64,000 bases of DNA, from contig NZ_JAUCDY010000010.1 of assembly GCF_030362935.1 (NCBI RefSeq), positions 27,883 through 91,882 of the forward strand, read 5' to 3'. A program made the position numbers and the translations under genes. The notes beneath the pieces were generated by a model. It saw nothing but the letters and a program-made list of their open reading frames with translations, ran no database searches and was not told the origin of the DNA. Source of the stretch: Thiopseudomonas acetoxidans (GTDB taxonomy: Bacteria; Pseudomonadota; Gammaproteobacteria; Pseudomonadales; Pseudomonadaceae). Positions 7,996-16,792 of this stretch are shown here, in pieces (position 1 is the stretch's first letter; the number at the start of each line of letters is the position of its first letter).

Positions 7996-10910
7996 AAGGC
8001 ATCCAAGTGTAATAGGCTGTTAATACCGTGTTCATCATTAATAGCCTGCTCGTTGACATCCACCAGAAACAGCCGCTGCGGTTCGATTTGACCTTGCTCA
8101 ACCAGATATTGGCGGATAGTTCGTGCTCTTTTTTGCGCTAAAGTGCGCAATAACAGGGTGCTGTTGGCATGGTGTTTTAGCCATAAGTCCTGCATGATTT
8201 CCAGCCTTTCTGCTTTGTTTCGTGGCAACTCGTTTGCCAGTTTGGCAGGTTCAGGGAGCTCGTTGTAGAGTTGCTCTAGCAGCTGAAGCTGTTGTTTTTC
8301 AGGAACTTCAAGCTCCTCCACCGACTCAACTATTTTTTTGCCGCGTTTTTGTAGTTCGCTGTACCACAGCTCCTGCAGCCGATAGTGCAAATACTGTTGT
8401 GCGACGACTAAACCATCAAAGGCTGCCGAGCTGGTACCTTCAATATTAAGCTTAAGTTGCGGGCGTTGTTTTAATGCCTGCGCCAAGCTGTGCAGGGCTT
8501 GCGCACTGGTTTGGCTGAGGCTGTCTTGACCAGCCGAATAGCTGACTTGGCTTAAGTCTTGTTTGTTATTGGCTAAATTACCTAACAGTTTGAAGGGAGC
8601 AGATACAGCACGTGTGATCAGGTTTCGCAGTGTCTGCCACACAATGGGGACTACGCTAAACTCGGGGTCGTTAAGATCGCCTTTAACCGGCAGTTTAATT
8701 TCAATATTGCCCTTGGTGTCTTTCAGCAAGGCGATAGCTAAGCGCAGAGGTAATTTAACGGCATCCGGACTATCAACTGTGTCGCCGAGTTGTAGTTGTT
8801 CCAGTAAAACGCTATTGCTAGCATTGAGTTTACCTTGGTCAATTTGGTAATGCAGCGCGAGGTTAAGTCGCCCTTTTTGAATGCGGTAACCTGCGAATTT
8901 ACCGGAATAGGGCGTGAGTGTGGTGAGTTCAACCTGCTTGAAATTAACGTCCAGATCCAGGGTGCGCAGGGGATCGAAAGGTGTGAGTGAGCCCTTAATT
9001 TTGACTGGGGCATAGCGGTCGACCGAACCCGTAATTTCAACCGGAGTTGTCTTGTCTTGTTGGTTATCCAAACTGCCGATGCGGCCATTTAAGTCCTGAA
9101 TGGCGGTGGCAAAATGTGGCTTGAGACTGAAATCGGCAAAGTGTGCTGAGCCGTCCTGAATGGTAATTTCGCCGAGATGAAACGCAAAGTTATTAGCAGC
9201 CTGGGGCGTTGGTGTTGGTGAAATATTGGGGCTTGGCTGCTCGACCAACACCTTGCTGATATTGGTCTGCAGTTGCTCGTCAATGACCACGCGTGCGTAA
9301 GGCTGTTTGGCGGTAATAAGACCAATGTTGAGCTGAGTATGCTCGCCTTGTGTGACGGCAATATCGTGCAAATTAAGGCTGTGCCATTTGAGTAAGTCGC
9401 GGCGCTGGTCGGTATCGCGGATATGCAGTTGATTAATAGCCAGCTCACCCTTAGCAGTAGCCAGCAAGGGGCTTAACTGTTGCAGTTCAGCTTCTAATTG
9501 ACTGTTGAGTAACGCACTAAGAAGCTCTACTTTTGCATACGGAGTTATCCAAGCCTGAGCCGGGCGCAAATCAAGATTGCTAGTTTTGAGCTTTAATGTG
9601 CTTTTAAAGCTTTGTGGTTTAATTTGCGCTTGCAGCGCTAATTGACCATCCTCTCCGATTTGGCTGTTTACAGTCAGGTTGACCGGCTTATCAGTGCGGC
9701 TATCAAAGTCATTCAGCGTAATATTTAACTGTTTCAGCTCGATTGCCACCGGGTCGGCTTGGCTGTTATCGGTAAAGTCAACGGCGTAATTTTCAAGCTG
9801 TGCGTTGTCGAGCTTAATCTGCCAAGGCAGCTGCGCTAATGCGTTATTGAGTTGAACGGATGCGGCTTCGTTGTTCTGTGGGGTTTGTTGAGTCGCTGCA
9901 GCTGGGTTATCAGGCGCAAAGGCTTGCAGCCAATTCAGCTGGCCGTGCTCGTTTATTTTTACCCAGCTGGACAGGTTTTGGCTGCGGATTTTACCGATGC
10001 GCACGCTTTGCTTTTGCAAGTCGAGCGCAGTGTCATGGACGGAAAAGCGCTCAAGCTTTACCAATGTTTTTTTCTGACTGCTTAAACCCAGCTGTTGTAT
10101 TGCAATGGCTGAGTTTGTCGTAAGTAGCTGCCATTCGGGTTGCGCCTCTACTACGTAATCACTGCTAAACGAGAGCAAGCCGCCATCCAAATGCAGCTGA
10201 GTTTGTTCTGCCGCATAGGGCCACCAGCTGCTTAAAGCGATATTTTCTATTTCTAAATGACCGCTTGAGCGCAGTGGCTGAAGCGAAACGTCGCCTTGCC
10301 AGGCGAGTTGAGTGCCATCGTTAGCTTGCAGCTTTAATTGTAGTTGGCCTTGTTCGTCGGGCGCGGTATTCAGGTTTTCTAATTGCAGGTTAAGCTCGTT
10401 AAACTCAACTGCTACCGGCTGGCGCGGACGCTGGTCACTAAACTTAAGCTGACCTTGTTCAATACTTATATGGTCAACCTGCACAATGATAGGCTCTGTG
10501 GTGCTGGCTTCTGGCTTAGCCGTTTCGTCGGCGGTTGGCAAGACCAGCAGTTGCGCCAGATTTACTTCGTTTTGTTTATTAATGTCTAGCCAAGCTTGCG
10601 GGCTGACTAGGTTGACGAACTTAACATGCACGCGACTGCGCCACAGGCTGTCCCATGCTAGCTGTGTGTTGAGCTGTTCAAATGCAACAGTGGTTTGCTC
10701 TTGACCAATATGTAACTGCCAGAGCTGCAAGTGCAGGTTGAAAGGATTAAATTCCAAGCGGTGCAGTTGGGCAGGTTGGTTGCTGTATTCAGAGAGCTTT
10801 TGGTTGATCACCGAGAGCGCCAGGCTAGGGATAAGTAAAAAACCTAACCAGCTATAGAGTGCTACAGCACAGCTAAGACCAATGAAAAGGCGTTTTAGGT
10901 TTTTTGACAT
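7992..10910 (-). CDS. Large DUF748 (AsmA-like) envelope protein
   Basis: A 972-aa protein with one N-terminal membrane segment (about 4-30; LFIGLSCAVALYSWLGFLL) and a long periplasmic region of repeated beta-strand motifs. These include SRVHVKFVNLVSPQAWL and YRIQKGRLNLALHYQID, typical of DUF748/AsmA-like proteins thought to bridge inner and outer membranes and move lipids. The C-terminus (about 815-972) resembles an OmpA-like tail with GTSSAAFDGLVVAQ and RARTIRQYLVEQG. I start at MSKNLKRL, with GGAA upstream; an upstream GTG is in frame. It is coupled to two DUF2845 genes. Confidence 0.85.
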   Translation of the reverse strand: MSKNLKRLFIGLSCAVALYSWLGFLLIPSLALSVINQKLSEYSNQPAQLHRLEFNPFNLHLQLWQLHIGQEQTTVAFEQLNTQLAWDSLWRSRVHVKFVNLVSPQAWLDINKQNEVNLAQLLVLPTADETAKPEASTTEPIIVQVDHISIEQGQLKFSDQRPRQPVAVEFNELNLQLENLNTAPDEQGQLQLKLQANDGTQLAWQGDVSLQPLRSSGHLEIENIALSSWWPYAAEQTQLHLDGGLLSFSSDYVVEAQPEWQLLTTNSAIAIQQLGLSSQKKTLVKLERFSVHDTALDLQKQSVRIGKIRSQNLSSWVKINEHGQLNWLQAFAPDNPAAATQQTPQNNEAASVQLNNALAQLPWQIKLDNAQLENYAVDFTDNSQADPVAIELKQLNITLNDFDSRTDKPVNLTVNSQIGEDGQLALQAQIKPQSFKSTLKLKTSNLDLRPAQAWITPYAKVELLSALLNSQLEAELQQLSPLLATAKGELAINQLHIRDTDQRRDLLKWHSLNLHDIAVTQGEHTQLNIGLITAKQPYARVVIDEQLQTNISKVLVEQPSPNISPTPTPQAANNFAFHLGEITIQDGSAHFADFSLKPHFATAIQDLNGRIGSLDNQQDKTTPVEITGSVDRYAPVKIKGSLTPFDPLRTLDLDVNFKQVELTTLTPYSGKFAGYRIQKGRLNLALHYQIDQGKLNASNSVLLEQLQLGDTVDSPDAVKLPLRLAIALLKDTKGNIEIKLPVKGDLNDPEFSVVPIVWQTLRNLITRAVSAPFKLLGNLANNKQDLSQVSYSAGQDSLSQTSAQALHSLAQALKQRPQLKLNIEGTSSAAFDGLVVAQQYLHYRLQELWYSELQKRGKKIVESVEELEVPEKQQLQLLEQLYNELPEPAKLANELPRNKAERLEIMQDLWLKHHANSTLLLRTLAQKRARTIRQYLVEQGQIEPQRLFLVDVNEQAINDEHGINSLLHLDAL

Positions 10911-10972
10911 GTACGGTTCCGTTTTAAACACGCTGAGCCTAAAAATAGCTGTAGGCTCAGCCGGGCAAGTAA

Positions 10973-12151
10973 TTAGCGTTCAATGGCTAGGGCGACACCT
11001 TGGCCGCCGCCGATGCATAGGGTGGCTAAGCCTTTATGCACATCACGACGCTGCATTTCATGCACCAAGGATACCAAAATGCGGCAGCCGGAGGCACCGA
11101 TTGGATGACCTAATGCGATAGCACCCCCATTGACGTTGACCTTATCTGTATCCCAGCCCATGTCTTGATTCACCGCCATGGCTTGCGCGGCAAAGGCTTC
11201 GTTGGCTTCGATAAGGTCGAGTTCGCTGTGTTGCCAGCCCGCTTTGTTGAGGCATTTTTGACTGGCAGGAATTGGGCCAGTGCCCATAATACTAGGCTCA
11301 ACCCCAGCACAGGCGTAGGCAGCAATGCGCGCCATGACAGGTAGGTTTAATGCCTCGGCTTGCTCGGCGCTCATTAGTAATACCGCAGCAGCGCCATCGT
11401 TTAGTGTAGATGAGTTTCCTGCAGTGACGCTGCCGCCTTCTTTAAACGCTGGACGTAGTTTGCTTAGGCTAGCCGGTGAGCTGCTGGGTCGCGGTTGTTC
11501 ATCTTGGCTGAACAGCAGGGATTCGGCTTTGCCTTGCGCTATGGGGACTGGGGTGATTTCACTGGCAAAGCGATTCTCGGCTAAAGCTGCAGCGGCTTTG
11601 GCTTGGGAGTGGGCGGCAAATTCGTCCAGTTGTGTGCGACTAAAACCGTACCTGTCGACGATGTTCTCCGCGGTAATGCCCATGTGATAGTCATTAAAAG
11701 CATCCCACAAGCCGTCTTCAATCATGCTGTCGAGCATCTGCGCGTGGCCCATGCGTAATCCCGTGCGTGCTTTAGGCAGCACATAGGGCGCAAGGCTCAT
11801 GTTTTCCTGCCCGCCGGCAATCACTACTTGAGCATCACCGCAGCGAATGGCTTGCGCGGCTAGGTGCACAGCTTTTAAGCCCGAGCCGCAGACTTTGTTT
11901 AGAGTTAGCGCAGGGACGGATACCGGCAGTCCTGCCTTGAGTGCCGCTTGGCGTGCGGGGTTTTGTCCACTGCCGGCAGTTAACACTTGCCCCATAATCA
12001 CTTCATCAACCAGCTCGGGTTTGATTTGCGTGCTTTCCACTAGAGTGCGAATCACACAAGCGCCCAACTCATCAGCGGGTATTTTAGCTAAGCTGCCTTG
12101 AAAACTACCTACGGGAGTGCGAGTGGCGGCCACGATAACGACTTCATGCAT
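10973..12151 (-). CDS. Acetyl-CoA C-acetyltransferase (thiolase)
   Basis: Catalyses reversible condensation or cleavage of acetoacetyl-CoA (thiolase II type). The 392-aa product has the nucleophilic Cys88 in LNKVCGSGLKAV, the NEAFAAQ motif, the catalytic His in GGAIALGHPIGASG, and the second Cys in LATLCIGGGQG. This fits a degradative/biosynthetic acetyl-CoA acetyltransferase (AtoB/PhaA/BktB group). No other fatty-acid or PHA genes lie nearby, so the pathway is open. Confidence 0.92.
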   Translation of the reverse strand: MHEVVIVAATRTPVGSFQGSLAKIPADELGACVIRTLVESTQIKPELVDEVIMGQVLTAGSGQNPARQAALKAGLPVSVPALTLNKVCGSGLKAVHLAAQAIRCGDAQVVIAGGQENMSLAPYVLPKARTGLRMGHAQMLDSMIEDGLWDAFNDYHMGITAENIVDRYGFSRTQLDEFAAHSQAKAAAALAENRFASEITPVPIAQGKAESLLFSQDEQPRPSSSPASLSKLRPAFKEGGSVTAGNSSTLNDGAAAVLLMSAEQAEALNLPVMARIAAYACAGVEPSIMGTGPIPASQKCLNKAGWQHSELDLIEANEAFAAQAMAVNQDMGWDTDKVNVNGGAIALGHPIGASGCRILVSLVHEMQRRDVHKGLATLCIGGGQGVALAIER

Positions 12152-12375
12152 GAGGTGTACCTCTTATTATTGTGCGTAGAAATGACTGAAAAGGCGTCAG
12201 CACTTTGATTCTGCCACAGCTAGTTAGCGATTAAGCAGACAGAGTGAAATAAATTTATAACTAACTTGTTTGTCTTTCATGTGCCATGTGCTGACAAATC
12301 GGGTAGAATTCATCTTCAATTTTATTTGTGCACCAGTGGTACAAACGACTGCCCTGTGATTCATTGAGGACCGCT

Positions 12376-13629
12376 ATGTTTAGCCGTAAAGTAACTATTG
12401 CCCAATTTGACCCAGAACTTTTTGATGCCATGGAGAAAGAAGCCCAGCGTCAAGAAGAGCATATTGAGCTGATTGCTTCTGAAAATTACACCAGCCCAGC
12501 GGTGATGGAAGCGCAGGGTTCTGTGTTAACCAACAAATATGCCGAAGGCTATCCCGGCAAGCGCTACTACGGTGGCTGCGAGTACGTGGATATCGTTGAG
12601 CAGATGGCTGTGGATCGCGCTAAAGAGTTGTTTGGCGCAGACTATGCTAACGTGCAGCCACACGCCGGATCACAAGCAAACGCAGCAGTGTACTTGGCGC
12701 TTTTGCAAGGTGGCGATACTATCCTGGGTATGAGCTTGGCGCACGGTGGTCACTTAACCCACGGTGCGAGCGTGAGCTCCTCCGGCAAGCTGTATAACGC
12801 CATTCAGTACGGAATCAATGAGCAAGGTCTGATTGATTACGACGAGGTTGAACGTTTAGCGGTAGAACACAAGCCAAAAATGATTGTGGCTGGTTTCTCG
12901 GCGTATTCACAGGTGCTGGATTTCCCTCGCTTCCGTGAAATCGCTGACAAAGTGGGTGCTTATCTGTTTGTTGATATGGCGCACGTAGCGGGCTTGATTG
13001 CTGCAGGCATTTACCCGAACCCAGTACCTTATGCGGATGTGGTCACCACCACTACGCACAAAACTCTGCGTGGCCCACGTGGTGGTTTGATTTTGGCGCG
13101 TGCCAACGAAGAAATCGAAAAGAAGCTTAACTCGGCGGTATTTCCTGGTACCCAGGGCGGCCCTTTGGAGCACGTGATTGCCGGTAAAGCGATCTGCTTT
13201 AAAGAAGCACTGCAGCCAGAATTTAAAACCTACCAGACACAAGTGCTGAAAAACGCGCAGACAATGGCGCAGGTATTTATCGAACGCGGCTATGATGTGG
13301 TGTCAGGTGGTACTTACAACCACTTGTTCCTTGTCTCGCTCATTAAGCAAAACATCACCGGTAAAGATGCGGATGCTGCCTTAGGTCGTGCGTTTATTAC
13401 CGTGAACAAAAACTCCGTACCCAATGACCCACGCTCGCCCTTTGTTACCTCCGGTTTGCGCATTGGTACACCAGCAGTGACCACCCGTGGCTTCAAAGAA
13501 GCTGAGTGCGGTGAATTAGCCGGCTGGATTTGCGATATCCTCGATAACATGGATGATGAGTCTGTCATCGATGCGGTACGCGAAAAAGTTAAAGCGGTCT
13601 GTGCTAAGCACCCTGTGTATGTGGACTAA
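12376..13629 (+). CDS. glyA: Serine hydroxymethyltransferase
   Basis: PLP enzyme interconverting serine plus tetrahydrofolate with glycine plus 5,10-methylene-THF. The 417-aa product has the PLP lysine in VVTTTTHKTLRGPRGG (about residue 230), the N-terminal ELIASENYTSPAVMEAQGS, and YPGKRYYGGCEYVD. I start at MFSRKVTIAQF, which has GAGGA 5 nt upstream and matches the family start; a longer in-frame extension lacks an RBS. It is monocistronic, with its own terminator. Confidence 0.96.
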   Translation: MFSRKVTIAQFDPELFDAMEKEAQRQEEHIELIASENYTSPAVMEAQGSVLTNKYAEGYPGKRYYGGCEYVDIVEQMAVDRAKELFGADYANVQPHAGSQANAAVYLALLQGGDTILGMSLAHGGHLTHGASVSSSGKLYNAIQYGINEQGLIDYDEVERLAVEHKPKMIVAGFSAYSQVLDFPRFREIADKVGAYLFVDMAHVAGLIAAGIYPNPVPYADVVTTTTHKTLRGPRGGLILARANEEIEKKLNSAVFPGTQGGPLEHVIAGKAICFKEALQPEFKTYQTQVLKNAQTMAQVFIERGYDVVSGGTYNHLFLVSLIKQNITGKDADAALGRAFITVNKNSVPNDPRSPFVTSGLRIGTPAVTTRGFKEAECGELAGWICDILDNMDDESVIDAVREKVKAVCAKHPVYVD

Positions 13630-13651
13630 GCCTAGTCGCTAAGACAATAAA

Positions 13652-13680
13652 AAGCCCGGTTATTTAAGCCGGGTTTTTTT
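13652..13680 (+). terminator. Rho-independent terminator after glyA
   Basis: CCCGG/CCGGG-based stem with a 9-nt loop followed by seven T. The family A element inserted right at its T-tract, and the TTTA duplication comes from there. Confidence 0.88.
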
Positions 13681-13817
13681 AGGAGCCTCTGAATAACTAC
13701 CTGCGTAGCTACCACCGCGTTAAAAACGTACTCACAATCTTTAGATTGAACGTGCTTTAGCACGGCCCCAAAGGGGGGAGCGAAGCGAATAAAATGCTCA
13801 TTTACTCGGGGTTAACT

Positions 13818-14446
13818 GGCTCTTCGCATTTAAGGGTGTAGGAAAAATCTGGCCAGCTGGAAAAAATGTCGGGGAACTTAGAAAATGTAAGCTCCTACAA
13901 GAGCTGTGCCAAGCCACCGGCTGCGTGCAAACCGCTTTGCTTTACTGTGAGACTGTGGGATTGTGGGATTGTGGGAGCGCATCTTATGCGCGATGAGCTC
14001 ATGCAGGTCGGGCTTCAGCCCGACACGTCAGCCTAAAGGCATGATCTACATGGACAACCACCAATAAAAAACAACTGTTCCAGCTGTTTGCAGATGAGCA
14101 TCACCTTGAAGTGGATTGCACCTAGAACATGCACCAACGGGTGGTCTGCGCCTATAACGAGCCGGATCGAAAGCGTGGTAAAAAACTCATGCAAGAGCTC
14201 ATAAATATCATTACAGCCAGCCACTTGCCCAAAGCACTCACCGAGGTAAAGGCCTTGGGGAAAACGCTGAAAAAATACGCGGATAGTATCCATACCTACT
14301 TCGACCGACCAGGAACCAGCAACGGACGACTTGAGCACTTGCGTGGCACGGCTCTGGGCTTTAGAAATTTAGCCTACTATATCGCTAGGTGCTTGCTGAA
14401 GTCAGGAGGGTTTAGAAATCAGCTACACCCTTAAATGCGAAGGGCC
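13818..14446 (+). mobile_element. Family B non-autonomous ISL3-type element, copy B1
   Basis: Inverted ends GGCTCTTCGCATTTAAGGG... and its complement bound a 629-bp element inserted in family A copy A1. The 8-bp flanks (GGTTAACT, TGGAAACT) look like diverged copies of a target duplication, matching the 8 bp typical of ISL3. The left part holds REP-like palindromes (about 13971-13994); the right part is a transposase C-terminal remnant. The element cannot move on its own. Confidence 0.82.
14129..14434 (+). pseudogene. ISL3 transposase C-terminal remnant (in B1)
   Basis: The open 101 codons contain NEPDRKRGKKLMQELIN, FDRPGTSNGRLEHLRGTA and LGFRNLAYYIARCLLKSGGF, the ISL3 transposase C-terminus. 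ISL3 proteins normally read GTSNG-PTEAING-RLEHLRG; the seven residues PTEAING, which hold the catalytic Glu, are missing. The N-terminal two-thirds are absent. The same deletion is seen in B3 and B4. Confidence 0.8.
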
Positions 14447-14598
14447 TGGAAACTGCGCTTTTTCGCACGTTTTGACTCGCTAGCGCTCGCCCTTCGGGTT
14501 GTTACTCCCGCTGGTCGTTGCGCCTTGTGTTAGCGTCCTCGGTAACGTTATTCAGAGGTTCCTTTATTCAGAGTTTGCTTAAAAAACGAAAGTAAAGT

Positions 14599-15879
14599 TT
14601 AGCTGAGTAACTCCACGCTATTATAAAACGCGGTCATTACTTTAGTGAGATGAACCACGTCCTGAGTGCCAGCCAGTTCTCGAATGGAGTGCATGGCAAA
14701 GGTGGCGGCACCGATATCAATGGTGTTGATGCCTAGCTTGCTGGCGGTAATTGGACCAATGGTCGAGCCGCAGCCCATGTCACTGCGGGTAACAAAGCTT
14801 TGTACTGGCACGTTGTGTTGTTGGCATAGGTGGCGGAAAAACGCTGCCGTTTCACTGTTAGTGGCGTAACGCTGATTGCTGTTGACCTTAATCACCGGGC
14901 CTTGGTTAAGCAGCGGGCCGTGATTGCTGTCGTGTTTGTCAGCATAATTGGGGTGAATGCCATGAGCGTTATCCGCCGACACCAGTAAGGAGCGCTGAAT
15001 ACAGCGGTTAAAGTCTTCCTCGTTGGGTAGGATGCGGCGCAACACTTGTTTAAGGAAGGGGCCATCGGCGCCACAGGCCGAGCTAGAGCCGATTTCTTCA
15101 TGGTCAGTACAAACCAGCACGCTAGCCTGTTGCCCGTCGGCAGAAAGCAAGGCGTCTAGGCCAACAAAGCAAGACAGCAGGTTGTCGAGCCGGGCGCTGG
15201 CGATAAAGTCTTGCTGTAAACCAATGTGCGCTGGCGCTTGGGTGTCATAAAAGCTGAGCTCATAATCCAATACTTGTATGTTTTGCAAACCGTGCTCATG
15301 GTGCAGCTGCACAGCAAGCAGGGCTCGGAAATCTTTTTCTTCTTGACCGGAAAGTTGGGTTAATACCGGCGGCAATTCTTTTTGCGCGTTCACTTCCCAG
15401 CCTTTATTGGCTTCACGGTTGAGGTGAATGGCTAGGCTTGGAATAACAGCGATTGGGGTTTTGAAATCAATCAGGCGGCTCTGCAACTGTCCATCTTGGA
15501 TAAAAGTAACACGGCCGGCTAAGGACAGATCCCGATCAAACCAAGGCAGTAATAACACTCCACCATACACTTCCACGCCCAACTGCCAATAACCTTGGCT
15601 GTTAATTTCCGGCTGGGGTTTAACCTTCAAGCATGGGCTGTCAGTGTGCGCACCAATCACGCGCAGACCTTGTTCGGTGAGCGGTCGTTGACCTAAACGC
15701 AAAGCAATAATGGAGGAGTCGTTACGGCGGACAAAATACTGTCCGGCAGGCTCAAGCTGCCACGGCTCACGCTCATTAAGTTCAGTAAAACCTGCGGTAG
15801 TTAGCGTGCTGGCAAGGCTTTGTGTGGCGTGAAAGGGTGTTGGGGACTGGGTTAGAAACTCAAATAAAGCGGAGTGCAT
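14599..15879 (-). CDS. apeB: M18 family aspartyl aminopeptidase
   Basis: Zinc aminopeptidase that removes N-terminal acidic and other residues in the cytoplasm. The 426-aa product carries the M18 metal motifs GAHTDSPCLKVKP (about 75-87), VCTDHEEIGSSS (about 256), and SDMGCGSTIGP, plus HGIHPNYADKHD. Length and order are standard. It ends the minus-strand run that begins with the PP0621 gene and pilS. Confidence 0.95.
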   Translation of the reverse strand: MHSALFEFLTQSPTPFHATQSLASTLTTAGFTELNEREPWQLEPAGQYFVRRNDSSIIALRLGQRPLTEQGLRVIGAHTDSPCLKVKPQPEINSQGYWQLGVEVYGGVLLLPWFDRDLSLAGRVTFIQDGQLQSRLIDFKTPIAVIPSLAIHLNREANKGWEVNAQKELPPVLTQLSGQEEKDFRALLAVQLHHEHGLQNIQVLDYELSFYDTQAPAHIGLQQDFIASARLDNLLSCFVGLDALLSADGQQASVLVCTDHEEIGSSSACGADGPFLKQVLRRILPNEEDFNRCIQRSLLVSADNAHGIHPNYADKHDSNHGPLLNQGPVIKVNSNQRYATNSETAAFFRHLCQQHNVPVQSFVTRSDMGCGSTIGPITASKLGINTIDIGAATFAMHSIRELAGTQDVVHLTKVMTAFYNSVELLS

Positions 15880-15912
15880 GATTGTTCCTGTGGGATTACT
15901 TGGGTAATGGAA

Positions 15913-16332
15913 TTACTGCGTTAGGGTATCCGGCCATAAACGAATAGGTGCGCCGTTTTCAGGCCACAGCTGTAGTTGGCCTTCTTTGGAGTAATCCCAG
16001 TGTGTCACCTGACTCAGGGCTTCAAGGTAGCGTTGTTCTTGCTCCATTAAAGCGGGTGCGCAGAGTTTGCGGCTGGTGGCAAATTTATCCAGGCGTAGCT
16101 GTTTGCCGGTAAGCTTGTATTCGGCAAACCAATTGTTACAGCCGGCCAAGCCATGAGCACGCATGTTTTTTCCTAGGGTGATGGATAAATAACTGCTGTC
16201 GATCAGGGAGCGCTCGCCAATCCATTCCACATAATAGAGTTGCTCTTGAGCAAGCTGGGTGGAGAAGCTGGGCAAGTTTGAGCAACCGCTAGCAACAGCA
16301 GTCATGGCAATAGCAAAGTAAAGTTTTTTCAT
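15913..16332 (-). CDS. META domain lipoprotein
   Basis: A 139-aa protein with a lipobox (AVASGC, acylated Cys about residue 17) and a META-domain core: GLAGCNNWFAEYKLTGKQLRL, then ATSRKLCAPALMEQEQRYLEAL. HslJ-type META lipoproteins sit in the outer membrane; some affect novobiocin or heat resistance. I start at MKKLYFAI because it opens the signal peptide and lies 2 nt after the preceding gene's stop. Confidence 0.85.
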   Translation of the reverse strand: MKKLYFAIAMTAVASGCSNLPSFSTQLAQEQLYYVEWIGERSLIDSSYLSITLGKNMRAHGLAGCNNWFAEYKLTGKQLRLDKFATSRKLCAPALMEQEQRYLEALSQVTHWDYSKEGQLQLWPENGAPIRLWPDTLTQ

Positions 16333-16334
16333 AA

Positions 16335-16772
16335 TTAGGCTTCTGTTGATTGGCAATGTCGGCACAGGTGCCGGCCAGCACGGTTTTGCCAGCCAAGTTC
16401 AGTGAGGCGCACCTCTGCTGCCGGTAGCAAAGCATCTTGCCCTAAACTGGCATCCACAGCAAATTCAAGCTCTAGCAAACTGCCGCAGCCGTCACATTGA
16501 ACCTGCCATTGATGAATGGCGAGCTCGTTAAAAATAGGGCCGCTGGCTGTGGCGGTCCATTGTTCGGGTGCGTTAATTAAATATTCAATATGTTCAATAT
16601 GCAGCTGCATGCTGAGCTCACGACTGCCTTTGAGGCTGACCAGCAGACTATCACCTACTTTGATTGCATCGCCTGTGCCAGTGACTTGATAGCGTCCAGG
16701 TTGCACGGTGCGGCATTCAATCAGCGTGCGTTTAGGCTTGAGTTGCTGTTGGCGAAAGTCATGTTGCGTCAT
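16335..16772 (-). CDS. Conserved hypothetical protein with two CxxC pairs
   Basis: A 145-aa cytoplasmic protein. The N-terminal half is beta-rich and resembles a PilZ-like or sensor fold (KRTLIECRTVQPGRYQVTGTGDAIKVGDSLLVSL), which is only an impression. The C-terminal half has CDGCG and CRHCQ, a likely zinc ribbon. It follows pilR by 20 nt and precedes the META lipoprotein by 2 nt, so it is probably cotranscribed with pilSR. I do not recognise a named family. Confidence 0.75.
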   Translation of the reverse strand: MTQHDFRQQQLKPKRTLIECRTVQPGRYQVTGTGDAIKVGDSLLVSLKGSRELSMQLHIEHIEYLINAPEQWTATASGPIFNELAIHQWQVQCDGCGSLLELEFAVDASLGQDALLPAAEVRLTELGWQNRAGRHLCRHCQSTEA

Positions 16773-16792
16773 AATCTGTACCTGCTTGATTG

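Larger units (their letters stand above)
13682..14562. mobile_element. Family A element, copy A1, interrupted by B1
   Basis: The ends GGAGCCTCTGAATAAC and GTTATTCAGAGGTTCC are 16-bp inverted repeats flanked by a 4-bp TTTA target duplication (13678-13681, 14563-14566). The two halves (13682-13817 and 14447-14562) together equal the 254-bp unit seen at 25736 and 42565. Copy B1 of the ISL3-type element sits in the middle. There is no ORF of its own, so this is a MITE-like non-autonomous element; 4-bp TTAR-like duplications recall the IS5 family. Confidence 0.85.
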
